A stretch of 64,000 bases of DNA from Serratia inhibens (GCF_003591175.1 NZ_QYYG01000001.1:930001-994000); one strand, 5' to 3'. Counted from the first letter of the stretch, positions 19,292 through 28,418 are shown. Numbers and translations are program-made. The notes: a model not told the origin generated them from the sequence alone.

Positions 19292-22081
19292 TTAACTGTA
19301 TGACGCAGTAACTCCCCGCAGGGGATTGCCTTCAAGGGTAATAATCCTCAAATTGTCTTTGCAGGATTCCGATGAGAATTTTTGTCGTAAATGCCGTCTT
19401 AAACCGTTGCTTGCAGTCGTAAGGACAAGATTCATACCCGGTTCACTGGCTGTGAGCATTCGAAAAATATCCATCATCGCTACCCTGTTTAGATCATCAA
19501 GGTGTGCAACCGGCTCATCTAGAAAGAAGGAACCACCAAGTGTTCGGGCTCTTGCAAGAAACAACGAAAGAGCGAGATCCTGCCTTTGTCCCTGACTAAA
19601 ATGAGTTTGTGCATTCAGCGTACCAATTTGTTCAGACGCACCGGATAAAGAAGGCTGGTCTGTGGGTGCAGTTGACATCACGGCCTCCCAACAAAATGCC
19701 CCTTCTTTTTGCCCCATGCTCAATGCCTGATAAACTTCATTTGCATGCATACGGGAGAATAATTCTGATGCAGGCAAAAGTAATCTATTGAGACTTTTCG
19801 TTGCAACATGCCTGATGTGGTTATCCCAATGTTCTCGGGTTCGGGCGGCAGTATCAACGCACTTTTGACGGTTTGATATCTTTTGTTCTACCTGTTGCAG
19901 GTTCTGGCGTAGAACATTGAGTAACGCTATATCGGTACTGACTTTTAAAGCTGCCCTTGCCTTTCCAAGGTATTCTTTCGCGCTTTCCAGTACGTAGGAT
20001 TCAGTGGTGATTTCTTCGTTAATCCTGTTTAGGAATTTAGCATCTACAGGATTATCCTGAGCAAGGAAATACCAGCTATTTATCAATGGTGTAACAACTG
20101 CCAGACGTTGCGCGGAAGCTTTTTCGTCTTCGGCTATCTCTTTTTGCAGGCGGACTATCTTCTCATCATTATTTTTTTGTTGCTCAGCAAAAGTATCCCG
20201 CTTGCCTGTGTGATCCTTCACTCTTTCGCCATGTTTCGTTAATCTAGCTGACAGCCAGTTTTTCGTCTGCTGTATTTGTTCAGAAAGCCCTCCTTTAAGG
20301 GATATAGCTTCCGTTTGTGCTATTGCTTGCAGCAGACTGGTGAAGCGAATAATTTCAACAGACAGTTGTGTTCTGGCAAGTGAAGTAACCAGTTCAGCAC
20401 CCAACTCCCTAAATCCGGCATTTGCACGCCATTTACGGATACCTGAATCCGCAACAATATTCTCTGTTTCTGTCTGGAGCCTCAGGATATCATTACGAGC
20501 CTGCAATGCATCCTGCTGACGTTTTTTAGCATCGTCGTAGAGTTTGATTGCCTGCTTTTCCCTCTCTTGAGCCTGCAAAAGAACATTTCTGGCTTGCTGA
20601 ACGGCGGTGTCGGTTTTACCTGATACCTTATGTAACTGTTCTACAAGTTTATCATGTACATAGTAATGCTGACCGCAAAGAGGGCAGTCATCCGCGTGAT
20701 TAGCTTTTACAAGCTCCATCCCGGACGCCTGTAGCTGTTCAAGTGAAGTGCTTATTGTTTTGAAAGCTTCGCTGAGCTGTAAGGATTCTCGGCGGGCTCC
20801 CTGCACCGTCAGATGCAGTTGAAGGAGGCTATTTTCATCCGGTGCCTTTTTGACAATTTCTTCCAGGCTGGCAATCGTTTCAGAAGTTTTTGCCCATATG
20901 TTATAGGACGTACTGAGCTTTTGCCATGCTTCGTACTGAGCAGAGCAGGTTTCTAAATCCAGAGCAGATTCAGGAAGTGTAAAATGCAACAAAGGTATGT
21001 CTATCACATCCTTCGGCACGCCTGTTATATCACTTACTTGCTTTGCCAGTATTTCCCAATCGCTAAGTTTGAATAGGTGATTTTCAGTTTCCCACACCAT
21101 TTGCTGTAATTTTTCCAGCTCATCAGTAACTGTTGCCAGCGACTGGCGGAGTTGCTTTTCAGTGGCGCTATAGAGATCGAGTTGCTGGTGTGCTTTTTGA
21201 GTTACGGCAGTGTTGATGGCCTCTTGCTCTTTATGTCCAGCAAGGGTTTGCCACCCTGCTTTTACACTCAGCAAATGTTTCTCTCGACGCGAAAATGCCC
21301 CTTGCCGTTGTTCCAGAAATACAGATGCCGCTTCACATTGCTTCTCAGGAAGTGAAGTTTCAGGTAACTCAAAACCTGTGAGAGCTGAGATATCAGCAAG
21401 GTTTTTCACAATCAGGGATTGTATTCCATCGTCGGCAGCCACTGATTTTTCAAGAAGGCCTATTTTTTTTGTTAGCTCTGCATGCTCATTTTTCAGTTTG
21501 CGATCTGTCGGGAGATTTGACTCATAAATTCGGAGCGAATTCTGCATAGGCAGAAGATGTCCATATCCCAGAATATTGGCGAAGATTTGACGGCGCTGTT
21601 CAGCAAAGTCGTTATCTACCAGTAAGGACATGGCGTTGGAATAGAGCCATCGGCTTCCCCTCAACCAGTCACTTTTGACTCGCTGTCGTGTATCCGCTCT
21701 GGTGCCTGTACCGGTTTCATCAGGAGTCAGAAGCTTCAGTAAATCGCTGTCACTGAGTCGTTTATCTTTGCGAGGACCAGTTTTGAATAAGGCGTCAGGG
21801 GTTCGCACAATTTCTGTTAACTCATCGCCAAGCTGACAGGTTGCGCGAACATAGGTTTCCCCTTTACCCCATTTACATCGTAACGAATCACCTGACACAT
21901 TTTCTGATTCTCCCGTCAGCAGCCATTCAATCGCCTGACAAACGGAGCTCTTTCCACTACCGTTCGCAGCGGTAATAACCGTCAGTGGTGCTGATAAATC
22001 GAGTTCTAGGCGGCCAGGAATGCCTCTGAAGTTTTGTATTTCAACCTTCCTCACTGAAAAAGCAGACATAATCTTAATCAT
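19292..22081 (-). CDS. Zinc-hook SMC/Rad50-like ATPase of a Lamassu/ABC-3C-type system (LmuB-like)
   Basis: 929 residues from the ATG at 22081, which overlaps the upstream stop by eight bases (ATGATTAA) and follows GGAATGGG; a longer frame reaches 22108. The Walker A loop is TAANGSGKSS near residue 37-46. Long coiled coils flank a CPLCG zinc hook near residues 466-469. The C-terminal head has the ABC signature SQGQRQDLALSLFLAR and the Walker B GSFFLDEPVAHLDD. This is the Rad50/SbcC architecture but at 929 residues and without an SbcD partner. As third gene after an Mrr-like nuclease and a small protein it fits the SMC subunit (LmuB, DdmC) of Lamassu systems, which sense foreign DNA ends or structures. 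The assignment rests on architecture. Confidence 0.82.
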   Translation of the reverse strand: MIKIMSAFSVRKVEIQNFRGIPGRLELDLSAPLTVITAANGSGKSSVCQAIEWLLTGESENVSGDSLRCKWGKGETYVRATCQLGDELTEIVRTPDALFKTGPRKDKRLSDSDLLKLLTPDETGTGTRADTRQRVKSDWLRGSRWLYSNAMSLLVDNDFAEQRRQIFANILGYGHLLPMQNSLRIYESNLPTDRKLKNEHAELTKKIGLLEKSVAADDGIQSLIVKNLADISALTGFELPETSLPEKQCEAASVFLEQRQGAFSRREKHLLSVKAGWQTLAGHKEQEAINTAVTQKAHQQLDLYSATEKQLRQSLATVTDELEKLQQMVWETENHLFKLSDWEILAKQVSDITGVPKDVIDIPLLHFTLPESALDLETCSAQYEAWQKLSTSYNIWAKTSETIASLEEIVKKAPDENSLLQLHLTVQGARRESLQLSEAFKTISTSLEQLQASGMELVKANHADDCPLCGQHYYVHDKLVEQLHKVSGKTDTAVQQARNVLLQAQEREKQAIKLYDDAKKRQQDALQARNDILRLQTETENIVADSGIRKWRANAGFRELGAELVTSLARTQLSVEIIRFTSLLQAIAQTEAISLKGGLSEQIQQTKNWLSARLTKHGERVKDHTGKRDTFAEQQKNNDEKIVRLQKEIAEDEKASAQRLAVVTPLINSWYFLAQDNPVDAKFLNRINEEITTESYVLESAKEYLGKARAALKVSTDIALLNVLRQNLQQVEQKISNRQKCVDTAARTREHWDNHIRHVATKSLNRLLLPASELFSRMHANEVYQALSMGQKEGAFCWEAVMSTAPTDQPSLSGASEQIGTLNAQTHFSQGQRQDLALSLFLARARTLGGSFFLDEPVAHLDDLNRVAMMDIFRMLTASEPGMNLVLTTASNGLRRHLRQKFSSESCKDNLRIITLEGNPLRGVTASYS

Positions 22082-22673
22082 CCCATTCCGTTGCATGTTG
22101 TCTGGCAAGCGCCGTTCCCGCTAATGTTTCAAGGGCTTCAATCAATTTTATCCCTTCAGGATCGAGTCCTGGCGGATAAGCTGCGATTTCGCTTTCAGCT
22201 TCTGCATCCAGTCCAAGTGCACTGATGCGTTCAGTGCGACACCATTCTCCATCCTTAGACCAGACTACATTTTTACGTACGAGTCGGGTATTTTGCTCAA
22301 CGTGAGTGACTTTTTGGCGCAGCTCTTCGCATGGCGCTGTCAACGCGAGAATGAGATACCCATCATATATTCTGCCGGGAACTTCCAGCCCCACAAGCAG
22401 CAAGTCAAGTCGTCTCTCTGCTTCAAGCATTTGCGACGTAAATGCCTCAACTGTATTTTCGCTGATGTGCTGGAGAAAGATGAGGGCGTATGAGGACTGC
22501 CAGACGTCTACGGAGGCGTTATCAGGCACGAACGTTGTGTCACTCTTAATTCCGGGCTGTTTAGCCTCTGCCTGATCCATTAATGCAGACAGTGTGAGCG
22601 AGTCTATTTTCCGAAAGCCACTCTTCTCTGCCTTACGGCTGATAAGCTGTTCCAGCTCCTCTTTATCACTCAT
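22074..22673 (-). CDS. Middle component of Lamassu/ABC-3C-type system (LmuC-like)
   Basis: 199 residues from the ATG at 22673 (an in-frame ATG two codons upstream at 22679 sits too close to the AGGA at about 22685). The start overlaps the nuclease stop by eight bases and the stop overlaps the ATPase start by eight, so all three proteins are translationally coupled. It is soluble, with no membrane helix. I recognise no catalytic motif; the central part has LLLVGLEVPGRIYDGYLIL, resembling the small 'middle component' proteins between effector and ATPase in ABC-three-component systems. Its function as an adaptor that bridges nuclease and SMC subunits is inferred from context. Confidence 0.68.
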   Translation of the reverse strand: MSDKEELEQLISRKAEKSGFRKIDSLTLSALMDQAEAKQPGIKSDTTFVPDNASVDVWQSSYALIFLQHISENTVEAFTSQMLEAERRLDLLLVGLEVPGRIYDGYLILALTAPCEELRQKVTHVEQNTRLVRKNVVWSKDGEWCRTERISALGLDAEAESEIAAYPPGLDPEGIKLIEALETLAGTALARQHATEWDD

Positions 22674-25071
22674 TTTCATCTTTCCTTAGCGAACGCACAA
22701 ATTTTTCGAGACCTGAACCGTCGATGTCTTCAAGATAGTAGTCATCCAGTACAGACAGGGAATGGAGCTCCGCTTGTCTGTTAACATGGATTTCAGTGAT
22801 TTCATTTTCATCTGCGTAATCTGGCAGAGTGATATCAACCCTGTGTACTTCACCAGTCCTTGCGATCCAGTGGTCCATCCGATTCCCTCTTCCTTTTGCC
22901 AGAACCCTAAGTTTGGGATGTTCACCTGCCTCTGCAGCCCACAACAGAACTTCTGCTTTTACTTGCCTGTAACTTAAGTCAGGATCTTCTAAAAGCACGA
23001 TGTGTTCTACTGAAGTCATAGATGCCCATTTGAGTGTCCCACTTTTATTGCATTCGGTCTGCCATTCGAGTTCCGAATGAGAACTAAGGTAGCTGTTGAG
23101 ACCAGCATGCCGCGCTAATTTGGTGTTGTCCCATGAAACAGTGTCCGGCAAAACCGGCGTGTAAGGTTTTAGTTTGTTCATGCAATGGTGAACAATGAGG
23201 CTTGAGGACATGCCCTTGTCTGCAAGATACTGGATACAGAGTTTATCTTTAGCACGATTAGGGTAAGGTGAATCATCTTTACTTTCGTAAAGGGTTACAT
23301 GTGACAGTAATTCTGCAAATAAGGGAATGTAGTCGCTGACAAGCGTGCTGCCTTCAACACGAAATAAACTGGGGCGGAGGAGCTGAAGTGTAGGGCTCTT
23401 CCAGTAAGCGCTGAATGATGCAACTGCCGTCTGGGCTGAGCGTATTACCACCCCGTTTTCGACAATTCCACGCGTGGACATCAGCGTATGGCTGCTGTCT
23501 GCGCAGGGGTAAGCCCCGCAAAACGTGCGTAACCCGTTCTTGTATTTTGTCGATGATGGATGGCAGCACAAGAAGGCAAGGTCTGTCTTTTCCCTAAGGA
23601 CTTCAAAATGTGCGAGAGCATGTTTAACTTTCTCATCTTCAACACATTGCGATGCACAGACAGCAAGTGCATGTTTCCTGATGGCAGAGCCGGTCTCTTC
23701 TAAAGACATTGCCAAGCGATTTAGCATCGCTTTAGATGCGGACACGCTGCAAAAAAAATCCGCGCCAAGCACTGGCCAGAAACATACATCTTCGAATATG
23801 AAGCAATGGTGATGTGTTCCTTGGCCGTCAGAATGGTCAGCGGGGACATTTTCCAGAAGCAAATGACAGGTGGTTTCCCCTGATCGCTCTTTAATCCAGC
23901 ACCACCCTGCCTGATACTCCTGCACTGGAGCAGGATCCCACTCTGGGGACGGAAAAATGATTTCACCCGACTCTCGCCACCAATTCAGCTTTTCACCACT
24001 GACTTTGCCGCAGCCGACGACAAGAATAACTTGCCCTTTTGACGTATTGAGAATCCTGCTAATTTCTTTATAGTCATCAGGATTAAAAGAACCTGCGCTG
24101 GATATAATAACAGTAGGGGCCGAGCCAAATTGACTCGCTCTTACTGTTTTCATTGAATTCTGAAGCAAGTTCAACGTGTCATTACACTCAGGTATCATGA
24201 CAACATTCAGATTTTCCCCTTCAAGAAGTTTTCCCGGAATATAGGTTGAAAGCACATTTTGTGTTTCACTCAGTTGCTCTGGCGAGCAACTGCCGGTCTG
24301 GATAAATTGCTTTAACGGCACGAGTAATTCTGATATGTCACCCGTAATGACCTTCTGAAACTCATAGTAAGTACCGGCAACACCTGGCAGCATACGAACC
24401 AGTGCTGAAAGTTCTGACCTTCTTAACAAACCTAGTCTGGTATCAACCAAGCGTGGCCAGATAAGATCGCACAGCTCAGTGGCATTCAATTTTTCAAAAG
24501 TGGAGTGTGTTTTCAAAAACACTGAACCATCGCGGGCCTTCAGTACTGCTGTTTCGAGTTCTGAGCGATGCCTTTTCATGTGGGCTTCCCCAGCCCCCAC
24601 TAGAAAATCTGTCGCTGTCCCTCCCGTTGATTCAGATACTGCGAGATACCAGCGAAACTCCTGGCCATAAGGCGGTAACATCCCCGGTTTAACGAGCCCG
24701 TAAAGCAGATACTTAGTTAATTCTTCGAGAACAAGATTCAGTTGCACGGGTTTGTTGTACTTCTTACACTGAATGGTGCCAACGCATTGACCGCCCATGT
24801 GCAATATTACATCTCTGCCAGCATCCGCACCGCCACTGAACCGACGAACGGAATCATACCAGTCCCACTCCTCAAGTCCCTTAAGCTCAGAGCAAATGTC
24901 GCCTACAAATAGCTCGAAGATATCATCAGAAAAATGCGCCATCGGATATTGTCCGCCGTAAAGTGTCAACAGCGGCGCTTTTGACCGGGCAATATCCTGA
25001 TGCAGTGTAGTAATTAATGCTTCACGTTCTTCATCGGTTTCAGGGCGCTTCGAGCGTCTTACCTTTGACAT
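22666..25071 (-). CDS. Mrr-like nuclease effector of a Lamassu/ABC-3C-type system (LmuA-like)
   Basis: 801 residues from the ATG at 25071, ten bases after an AGGA; a GTG at 25101 would add ten residues. The N-terminal domain is a PD-(D/E)XK Mrr-type restriction fold. FSGGADAGRDVIL supplies the acidic residue D87, and TIQCKKYNKP gives the Q101-x-K103 variant typical of Mrr enzymes. A helix-rich region follows (~200-330). The remaining ~450 residues have no motif I can name and may be the sensor or the part that docks the SMC complex. First gene of the operon, as in lmuA/ddmA. The predicted role is to cut DNA when the ATPase detects phage or plasmid. Large size and unassigned C-terminus make this a candidate new subtype. 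Confidence 0.78.
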   Translation of the reverse strand: MSKVRRSKRPETDEEREALITTLHQDIARSKAPLLTLYGGQYPMAHFSDDIFELFVGDICSELKGLEEWDWYDSVRRFSGGADAGRDVILHMGGQCVGTIQCKKYNKPVQLNLVLEELTKYLLYGLVKPGMLPPYGQEFRWYLAVSESTGGTATDFLVGAGEAHMKRHRSELETAVLKARDGSVFLKTHSTFEKLNATELCDLIWPRLVDTRLGLLRRSELSALVRMLPGVAGTYYEFQKVITGDISELLVPLKQFIQTGSCSPEQLSETQNVLSTYIPGKLLEGENLNVVMIPECNDTLNLLQNSMKTVRASQFGSAPTVIISSAGSFNPDDYKEISRILNTSKGQVILVVGCGKVSGEKLNWWRESGEIIFPSPEWDPAPVQEYQAGWCWIKERSGETTCHLLLENVPADHSDGQGTHHHCFIFEDVCFWPVLGADFFCSVSASKAMLNRLAMSLEETGSAIRKHALAVCASQCVEDEKVKHALAHFEVLREKTDLAFLCCHPSSTKYKNGLRTFCGAYPCADSSHTLMSTRGIVENGVVIRSAQTAVASFSAYWKSPTLQLLRPSLFRVEGSTLVSDYIPLFAELLSHVTLYESKDDSPYPNRAKDKLCIQYLADKGMSSSLIVHHCMNKLKPYTPVLPDTVSWDNTKLARHAGLNSYLSSHSELEWQTECNKSGTLKWASMTSVEHIVLLEDPDLSYRQVKAEVLLWAAEAGEHPKLRVLAKGRGNRMDHWIARTGEVHRVDITLPDYADENEITEIHVNRQAELHSLSVLDDYYLEDIDGSGLEKFVRSLRKDENE

Positions 25072-25101
25072 CTGCTTGTCATCCTGTTGTGGTATCAACA
25101 C

Positions 25102-25490
25102 TTTTTCACGACATCATATAAGGAATGATAAAAGTCCACAATTTTTGTCAGGCCCTTAATATTGACCCGGTACATAATACGGTATCAAAAAGGCCACATT
25201 TCCCTTTGTGCAGACGTACTGTCATGTCACGTACTGAGCCCTAGGTACTCTACGGACGGTTGTGTTTGAATTTATTGCGGCACTGTCAGGTAAATGGCCC
25301 CAGCGACAAACTCATCTCGGTGACATTGGTCCAAAATGGGTAAACAGGTGTTTTGATAGCCAGCCTTAAATGAACACTCAAGTCAAAATGAGTATAAAAA
25401 CGAAATTAAAATACAAATAAACCATTTATTATAGAGTTACAAAATAAATCACCGTTCAACGTCTAAGCTTCTACTTCGCTGCTAACTCAA
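25102..25490. other. Intergenic region upstream of the defence operon
   Basis: 389 bases between the nuclease gene and the right flanking hairpin. It must contain the operon promoter (minus strand) but none is obvious. A short open stretch at 25245-25371 gives 42 codons without recognisable similarity. The end (25380-25490) is very AT-rich, as island edges often are. Confidence 0.35.
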
Positions 25491-25518
25491 AAATCCACGC
25501 AATTGCGTGGATTTTTAT
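25491..25518 (-). terminator. fic terminator and right copy of island-flanking repeat
   Basis: AAATCCACGCA / TGCGTGGATTT stem with a two-base loop, 16 bases beyond the fic stop. Of 28 bases, 27 equal the hairpin after ychF at 17265-17292, in the same orientation. It can terminate fic on the minus strand, being symmetric. Confidence 0.8.
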
Positions 25519-25533
25519 TTAACGGCAAAAGGT

Positions 25534-26136
25534 TTAGTTCTGCTCACCGATCCGCTCCCCAATGCATTTCTCAAACACCGTTTTCAATGGCCCATAGTCA
25601 CAAATGACCGCCGCTATGTTAGCGTGCATCCACTCAGCCTCTTCGACGGGCCACCAACTGATCGTAAAGCCCGCGTTGACGATGATATGTTCGAACAGAA
25701 CGCGTTGAGCTCTACCGTTACCCTCCCGAAAAGGATGGATCATGTTCAGATCGCCAAATTGCTCAGCCACTGCATCGATCAATTCTGAACGCTCCCACTC
25801 TTCAAACCAATCCTTCCGCGCCATGATGTCGAAGATTTTGGCAGCCTCGGGCTCGATTCGAGTAAGGCTGCAAAAACGCGTGTCGCCCTTTGAGATGTCA
25901 ATAGTGCGAAGCTCACCAGCCCAATCATAAATATCGGAAAATAAACTACGGTGAATTTGCTGAAGGTAGCTCAGATCATAAGGGGGAAGGGAAAAATCGA
26001 TCTGCTCGGCCGCAATCTCTGAAAGATCACGTTCGGCCTTTATAAGTAGCAGATCATCCTGAAGGTTTAACCGATTACGTAGCGTGTTACTACCAGGGTA
26101 ACAATAGGGATCTTGTCCGGTACCGTACTTGTCCAA
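25534..26136 (-). CDS. fic: Fic-domain AMP transferase (toxin-like), class I
   Basis: 200 residues, aligned end to end with E. coli Fic. Fic enzymes transfer AMP from ATP to target hydroxyls; class I members are toxic when freed from their antitoxin. The full FIDO motif HPFREGNGRAQR is present with catalytic H134 and the phosphate-binding NGR. E. coli Fic, as I recall, has a degenerate HPFRVGSGLAQR, so this copy looks more active. Three bases downstream of a YhfG-type gene, forming an antitoxin-toxin operon. The next feature downstream is the duplicated hairpin. Confidence 0.92.
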   Translation of the reverse strand: MDKYGTGQDPYCYPGSNTLRNRLNLQDDLLLIKAERDLSEIAAEQIDFSLPPYDLSYLQQIHRSLFSDIYDWAGELRTIDISKGDTRFCSLTRIEPEAAKIFDIMARKDWFEEWERSELIDAVAEQFGDLNMIHPFREGNGRAQRVLFEHIIVNAGFTISWWPVEEAEWMHANIAAVICDYGPLKTVFEKCIGERIGEQN

Positions 26137-26139
26137 CAG

Positions 26140-26307
26140 TCAGGCCAGTTTCCGATACGCACGCAGAACAGCTTCGCGTTCGGGTAACTCGCGTTTAGAC
26201 TCCGCCTCTGTGACTTCATAACCTTCTAAACGCAGGCTGGCAACGTAGTTAGAACGACGCGTCTTGGCACAGTAGGCGATTTTGGCTTGCAGACTGGTCT
26301 TTTTCAC
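26140..26307 (-). CDS. yhfG: YhfG family Fic antitoxin
   Basis: 55 residues when started at the GTG at 26307, exactly the length of E. coli YhfG. AAGG lies eight to nine bases upstream, and the longer frame to 26376 has no support. The class I inhibitory motif (S/T)xxxE(G/N) is present as SLRLEG at residues 24-29; its glutamate is expected to enter the Fic active site and block ATP positioning. It lies directly upstream of fic with a three-base gap, so antitoxin is made first. Confidence 0.82.
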   Translation of the reverse strand: MKKTSLQAKIAYCAKTRRSNYVASLRLEGYEVTEAESKRELPEREAVLRAYRKLA

Positions 26308-26418
26308 TGAAAACACCTTATCCTGGGACCCAACAAAATATAGCTTAATTATACGCAATCCCCGACTAAAACTCACCCCGCAAAATACGCCACATCCTGT
26401 GGCACAGGTGAAGTCCTG

Positions 26419-27012
26419 CTACCGCCGCACCAGCACCCGATCCACCAGCCCCCACTCAACCGCCTCATCGGCCGTCATAAAGCGGTCGCGATCCAGCGCT
26501 TGTTCGACCTCTTCATCACTGTGGCCACAATGTTCGGCATACAGCCGGATCACCCGCTGCTTGGTGCGTCGCATCTCTTCGGCATGAATAAAAATATCCG
26601 ATGCCTGGCCCTGAAAACCGCCCAGCGGCTGATGAACATGCAGGCTGGCATTGGGCAATGCCGCACGGTGGCCCGGCTCCCCCGCCATCAGCAGAAACGA
26701 CCCCATCGAACGGGCGGTTCCCATGCACAGCGTATGCACCTGCGCGTTGATGAATCGCATGGTGTCATAAATGGCGAAGCCGCTGGTAATGGCACCGCCG
26801 GGTGAGTTGATGTAGAGGTGAATGGGTTTTTCCGGGTTCTCCGCCTCGAGAAACAGCAACTGCGCACAGACCAATTCGGCGATGGCGTCGTTGACTTCGC
26901 CATTCAGAAAGATGATGCGATCGCGCAACAACCGCGAGTAAATATCAAAGGATCTTTCCCCCTGGCTGGATTGTTCTACCACCATTGGGACGAGCAGCAT
27001 CGCTTCACGCAT
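26419..27012 (-). CDS. ClpP-like serine protease paralogue
   Basis: 197 residues from the ATG at 27012, preceded by GGAG seven bases away; a longer frame to 27084 has no such signal. The Clp protease fold is clear. The catalytic serine is in [11 protein letters not shown] (S102), the histidine in HVHQPLGG (H127) and an aspartate in DRDRFM near residue 176. The handle-region glutamines and glycines differ from canonical ClpP (GQAASMG, MIHQPLGG). No clpX or clpA is adjacent, so this is a second, stand-alone ClpP rather than the housekeeping copy; whether it pairs with ClpA/ClpX or forms mixed rings is unknown. Confidence 0.85.
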   Translation of the reverse strand: MREAMLLVPMVVEQSSQGERSFDIYSRLLRDRIIFLNGEVNDAIAELVCAQLLFLEAENPEKPIHLYINSPGGAITSGFAIYDTMRFINAQVHTLCMGTARSMGSFLLMAGEPGHRAALPNASLHVHQPLGGFQGQASDIFIHAEEMRRTKQRVIRLYAEHCGHSDEEVEQALDRDRFMTADEAVEWGLVDRVLVRR

Positions 27013-27055
27013 AGGTGAACTCCGTTTTGCAGATACAAGCTGATGAATGAAAGGG

Positions 27056-27400
27056 TCAGGCGGCGCACATAAGAAGCTGCCCACTGTCGTTGGCCGCCGT
27101 CAGGCGTGCGTCGTCCAGTACATGGATAATGCGCAACCGGCTGCCGCCATCGGCGTCGGGCCGGATTTGCAACGTTACCGTGCTTTCGAGGAATGGCGGT
27201 TCGTCATCGCGCATCCGGTAGCGGATTTCCTCACCCGGCATTGAAACCACCGGCTCGGCATCGGCCAATAGCTGTGACGGCAACCATTGCTCGCGCAACT
27301 CAGGGATGCCAATCGCCCGCCAGACTTTCTCCGGCGGCGCGTCGAGCCGGTATTCGAGGAGCAAAGGCTCACCCCATTTTTCGCTGCCGGTGTCGTTCAT
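27056..27400 (-). CDS. SRPBCC/AHSA1-type polyketide-cyclase-like protein
   Basis: 114 residues. The N-terminus [20 protein letters not shown] and the following EQWLP are typical of the AHSA1 branch of the START-like superfamily, which form a hydrophobic ligand cavity. The C-terminus ([19 protein letters not shown]) is shorter than in most relatives (~145 residues), so the last helix may be altered. The start overlaps the ArsR-type regulator by four bases (ATGA), a pairing often seen with this family. Confidence 0.82.
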   Translation of the reverse strand: MNDTGSEKWGEPLLLEYRLDAPPEKVWRAIGIPELREQWLPSQLLADAEPVVSMPGEEIRYRMRDDEPPFLESTVTLQIRPDADGGSRLRIIHVLDDARLTAANDSGQLLMCAA

Positions 27401-27711
27401 TGGTCCATGTCCTTGAGCAAAATGTTCAATTTGTCGATCTGCGCCGGCCAGAAGGCACGGTACTTATCCAGCCAGCGGGCTATCAACGCCAGGCCCTGAG
27501 GATCGACTTCGTAATTGACGAAACGGCCCTGCCGCTCCTCGCACACCAGCCCGGCGTGGCGCAACACCGCCAGATGTTGGGACATGGCCGATTGGCTGAT
27601 TTGCATGCCTTCGCGCAGCGCACTGGCATTCATGCTGCCAATCGCCAGCTTTTCGAAGATGGCGCGACGGGTGGGATCTGCCAGCGCTTTGAAGATGTCA
27701 TTTTCATTCAT
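27397..27711 (-). CDS. ArsR/SmtB-type winged-helix repressor
   Basis: 104 residues. The winged-helix DNA-binding core is visible: IFKALADPTRRAIFEKL, then the recognition helix QSAMSQHLAVLRHAGLV and the wing EERQGRFVNYEV. No metal-binding ELCVCDL-like cysteine motif is present, so it is likely of the metal-independent type that is co-encoded with SRPBCC proteins. It overlaps the SRPBCC gene, so the two are co-translated; autoregulation is likely but inferred. Confidence 0.88.
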   Translation of the reverse strand: MNENDIFKALADPTRRAIFEKLAIGSMNASALREGMQISQSAMSQHLAVLRHAGLVCEERQGRFVNYEVDPQGLALIARWLDKYRAFWPAQIDKLNILLKDMDQ

Positions 27712-27845
27712 GACTACACATTAGTATCCACTTATCTAATGCGCAAGTTTTCAGCATGAGATATTCATTTGGCTATCACGGAACGAGGCACAGGGTAGGC
27801 AACCGGGAGACGGCAAACCGCGCAGCCGCGCGGTTTGTTTATGCA

Positions 27846-28271
27846 CTATGATTTAATCGGGATCACCAGCACGTCGACGTTCAGCTGATTGATGGCATGG
27901 CGGGTCGATGAAAACAGGTTATTCCACAGGTCGTGATGATGGCCGAAGATCGCCAGATCTATCCCTTTATCCACCACCGCGTTCTTCAATTGTTCAATAA
28001 AATCACCGCGCCCAATAATCACCTCGTTGATCGGGTAATTCACATTTTGGGTCATCGGTTCCATCTCTTTTTTGATCTTGTCGTCGAAAGATACGCCGTC
28101 GTAGCTTCTCTCCGAAAAACCAATCGCCGCGTGATAGGTATCGTAATGAACGTCCACGTAGATCAGGGAGAGTTTGGCCTTCAAGGCGGCGGCCAGCAAC
28201 GCGCCTTTTTCAACCAGCCGTTTGCCGTCATCGCTCAGATCGGTAGTAATTAAAATATGTTGATAACACAT
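27846..28271 (-). CDS. Universal stress protein (UspA family)
   Basis: 141 residues from the ATG at 28271, which has AGGAGG four bases upstream; the ATG at 28286 overlaps that signal and is unlikely. The Rossmann-like Usp fold begins MCYQHILITTDLSDDGKRLVEKG and has the C-terminal LAIFGHHHDLWNNLFSSTRHAI region. The last strand LNVDVLVIPIK is typical of UspA/UspC. Dimeric, cytosolic proteins induced in starvation and stress. Stand-alone gene. Confidence 0.88.
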   Translation of the reverse strand: MCYQHILITTDLSDDGKRLVEKGALLAAALKAKLSLIYVDVHYDTYHAAIGFSERSYDGVSFDDKIKKEMEPMTQNVNYPINEVIIGRGDFIEQLKNAVVDKGIDLAIFGHHHDLWNNLFSSTRHAINQLNVDVLVIPIKS

Positions 28272-28418
28272 AGCGCCTCCTGTCATTGACTCGGTAGAGA
28301 GCCGAGGCTCCGATATCCCATAGGGTTATATCGTTATGGTTAATTTTAGTTCAGAAACGCGGCAACCGGATGGGGATATTACGCAGAAGAATGGCCCCGC
28401 AGCCGGGGCCAGAGAGGA

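Noticed and set aside
25245-25371. 42-codon open stretch upstream of the defence operon
   Set aside because: Too short, no start signal, no similarity; not reported as a gene.
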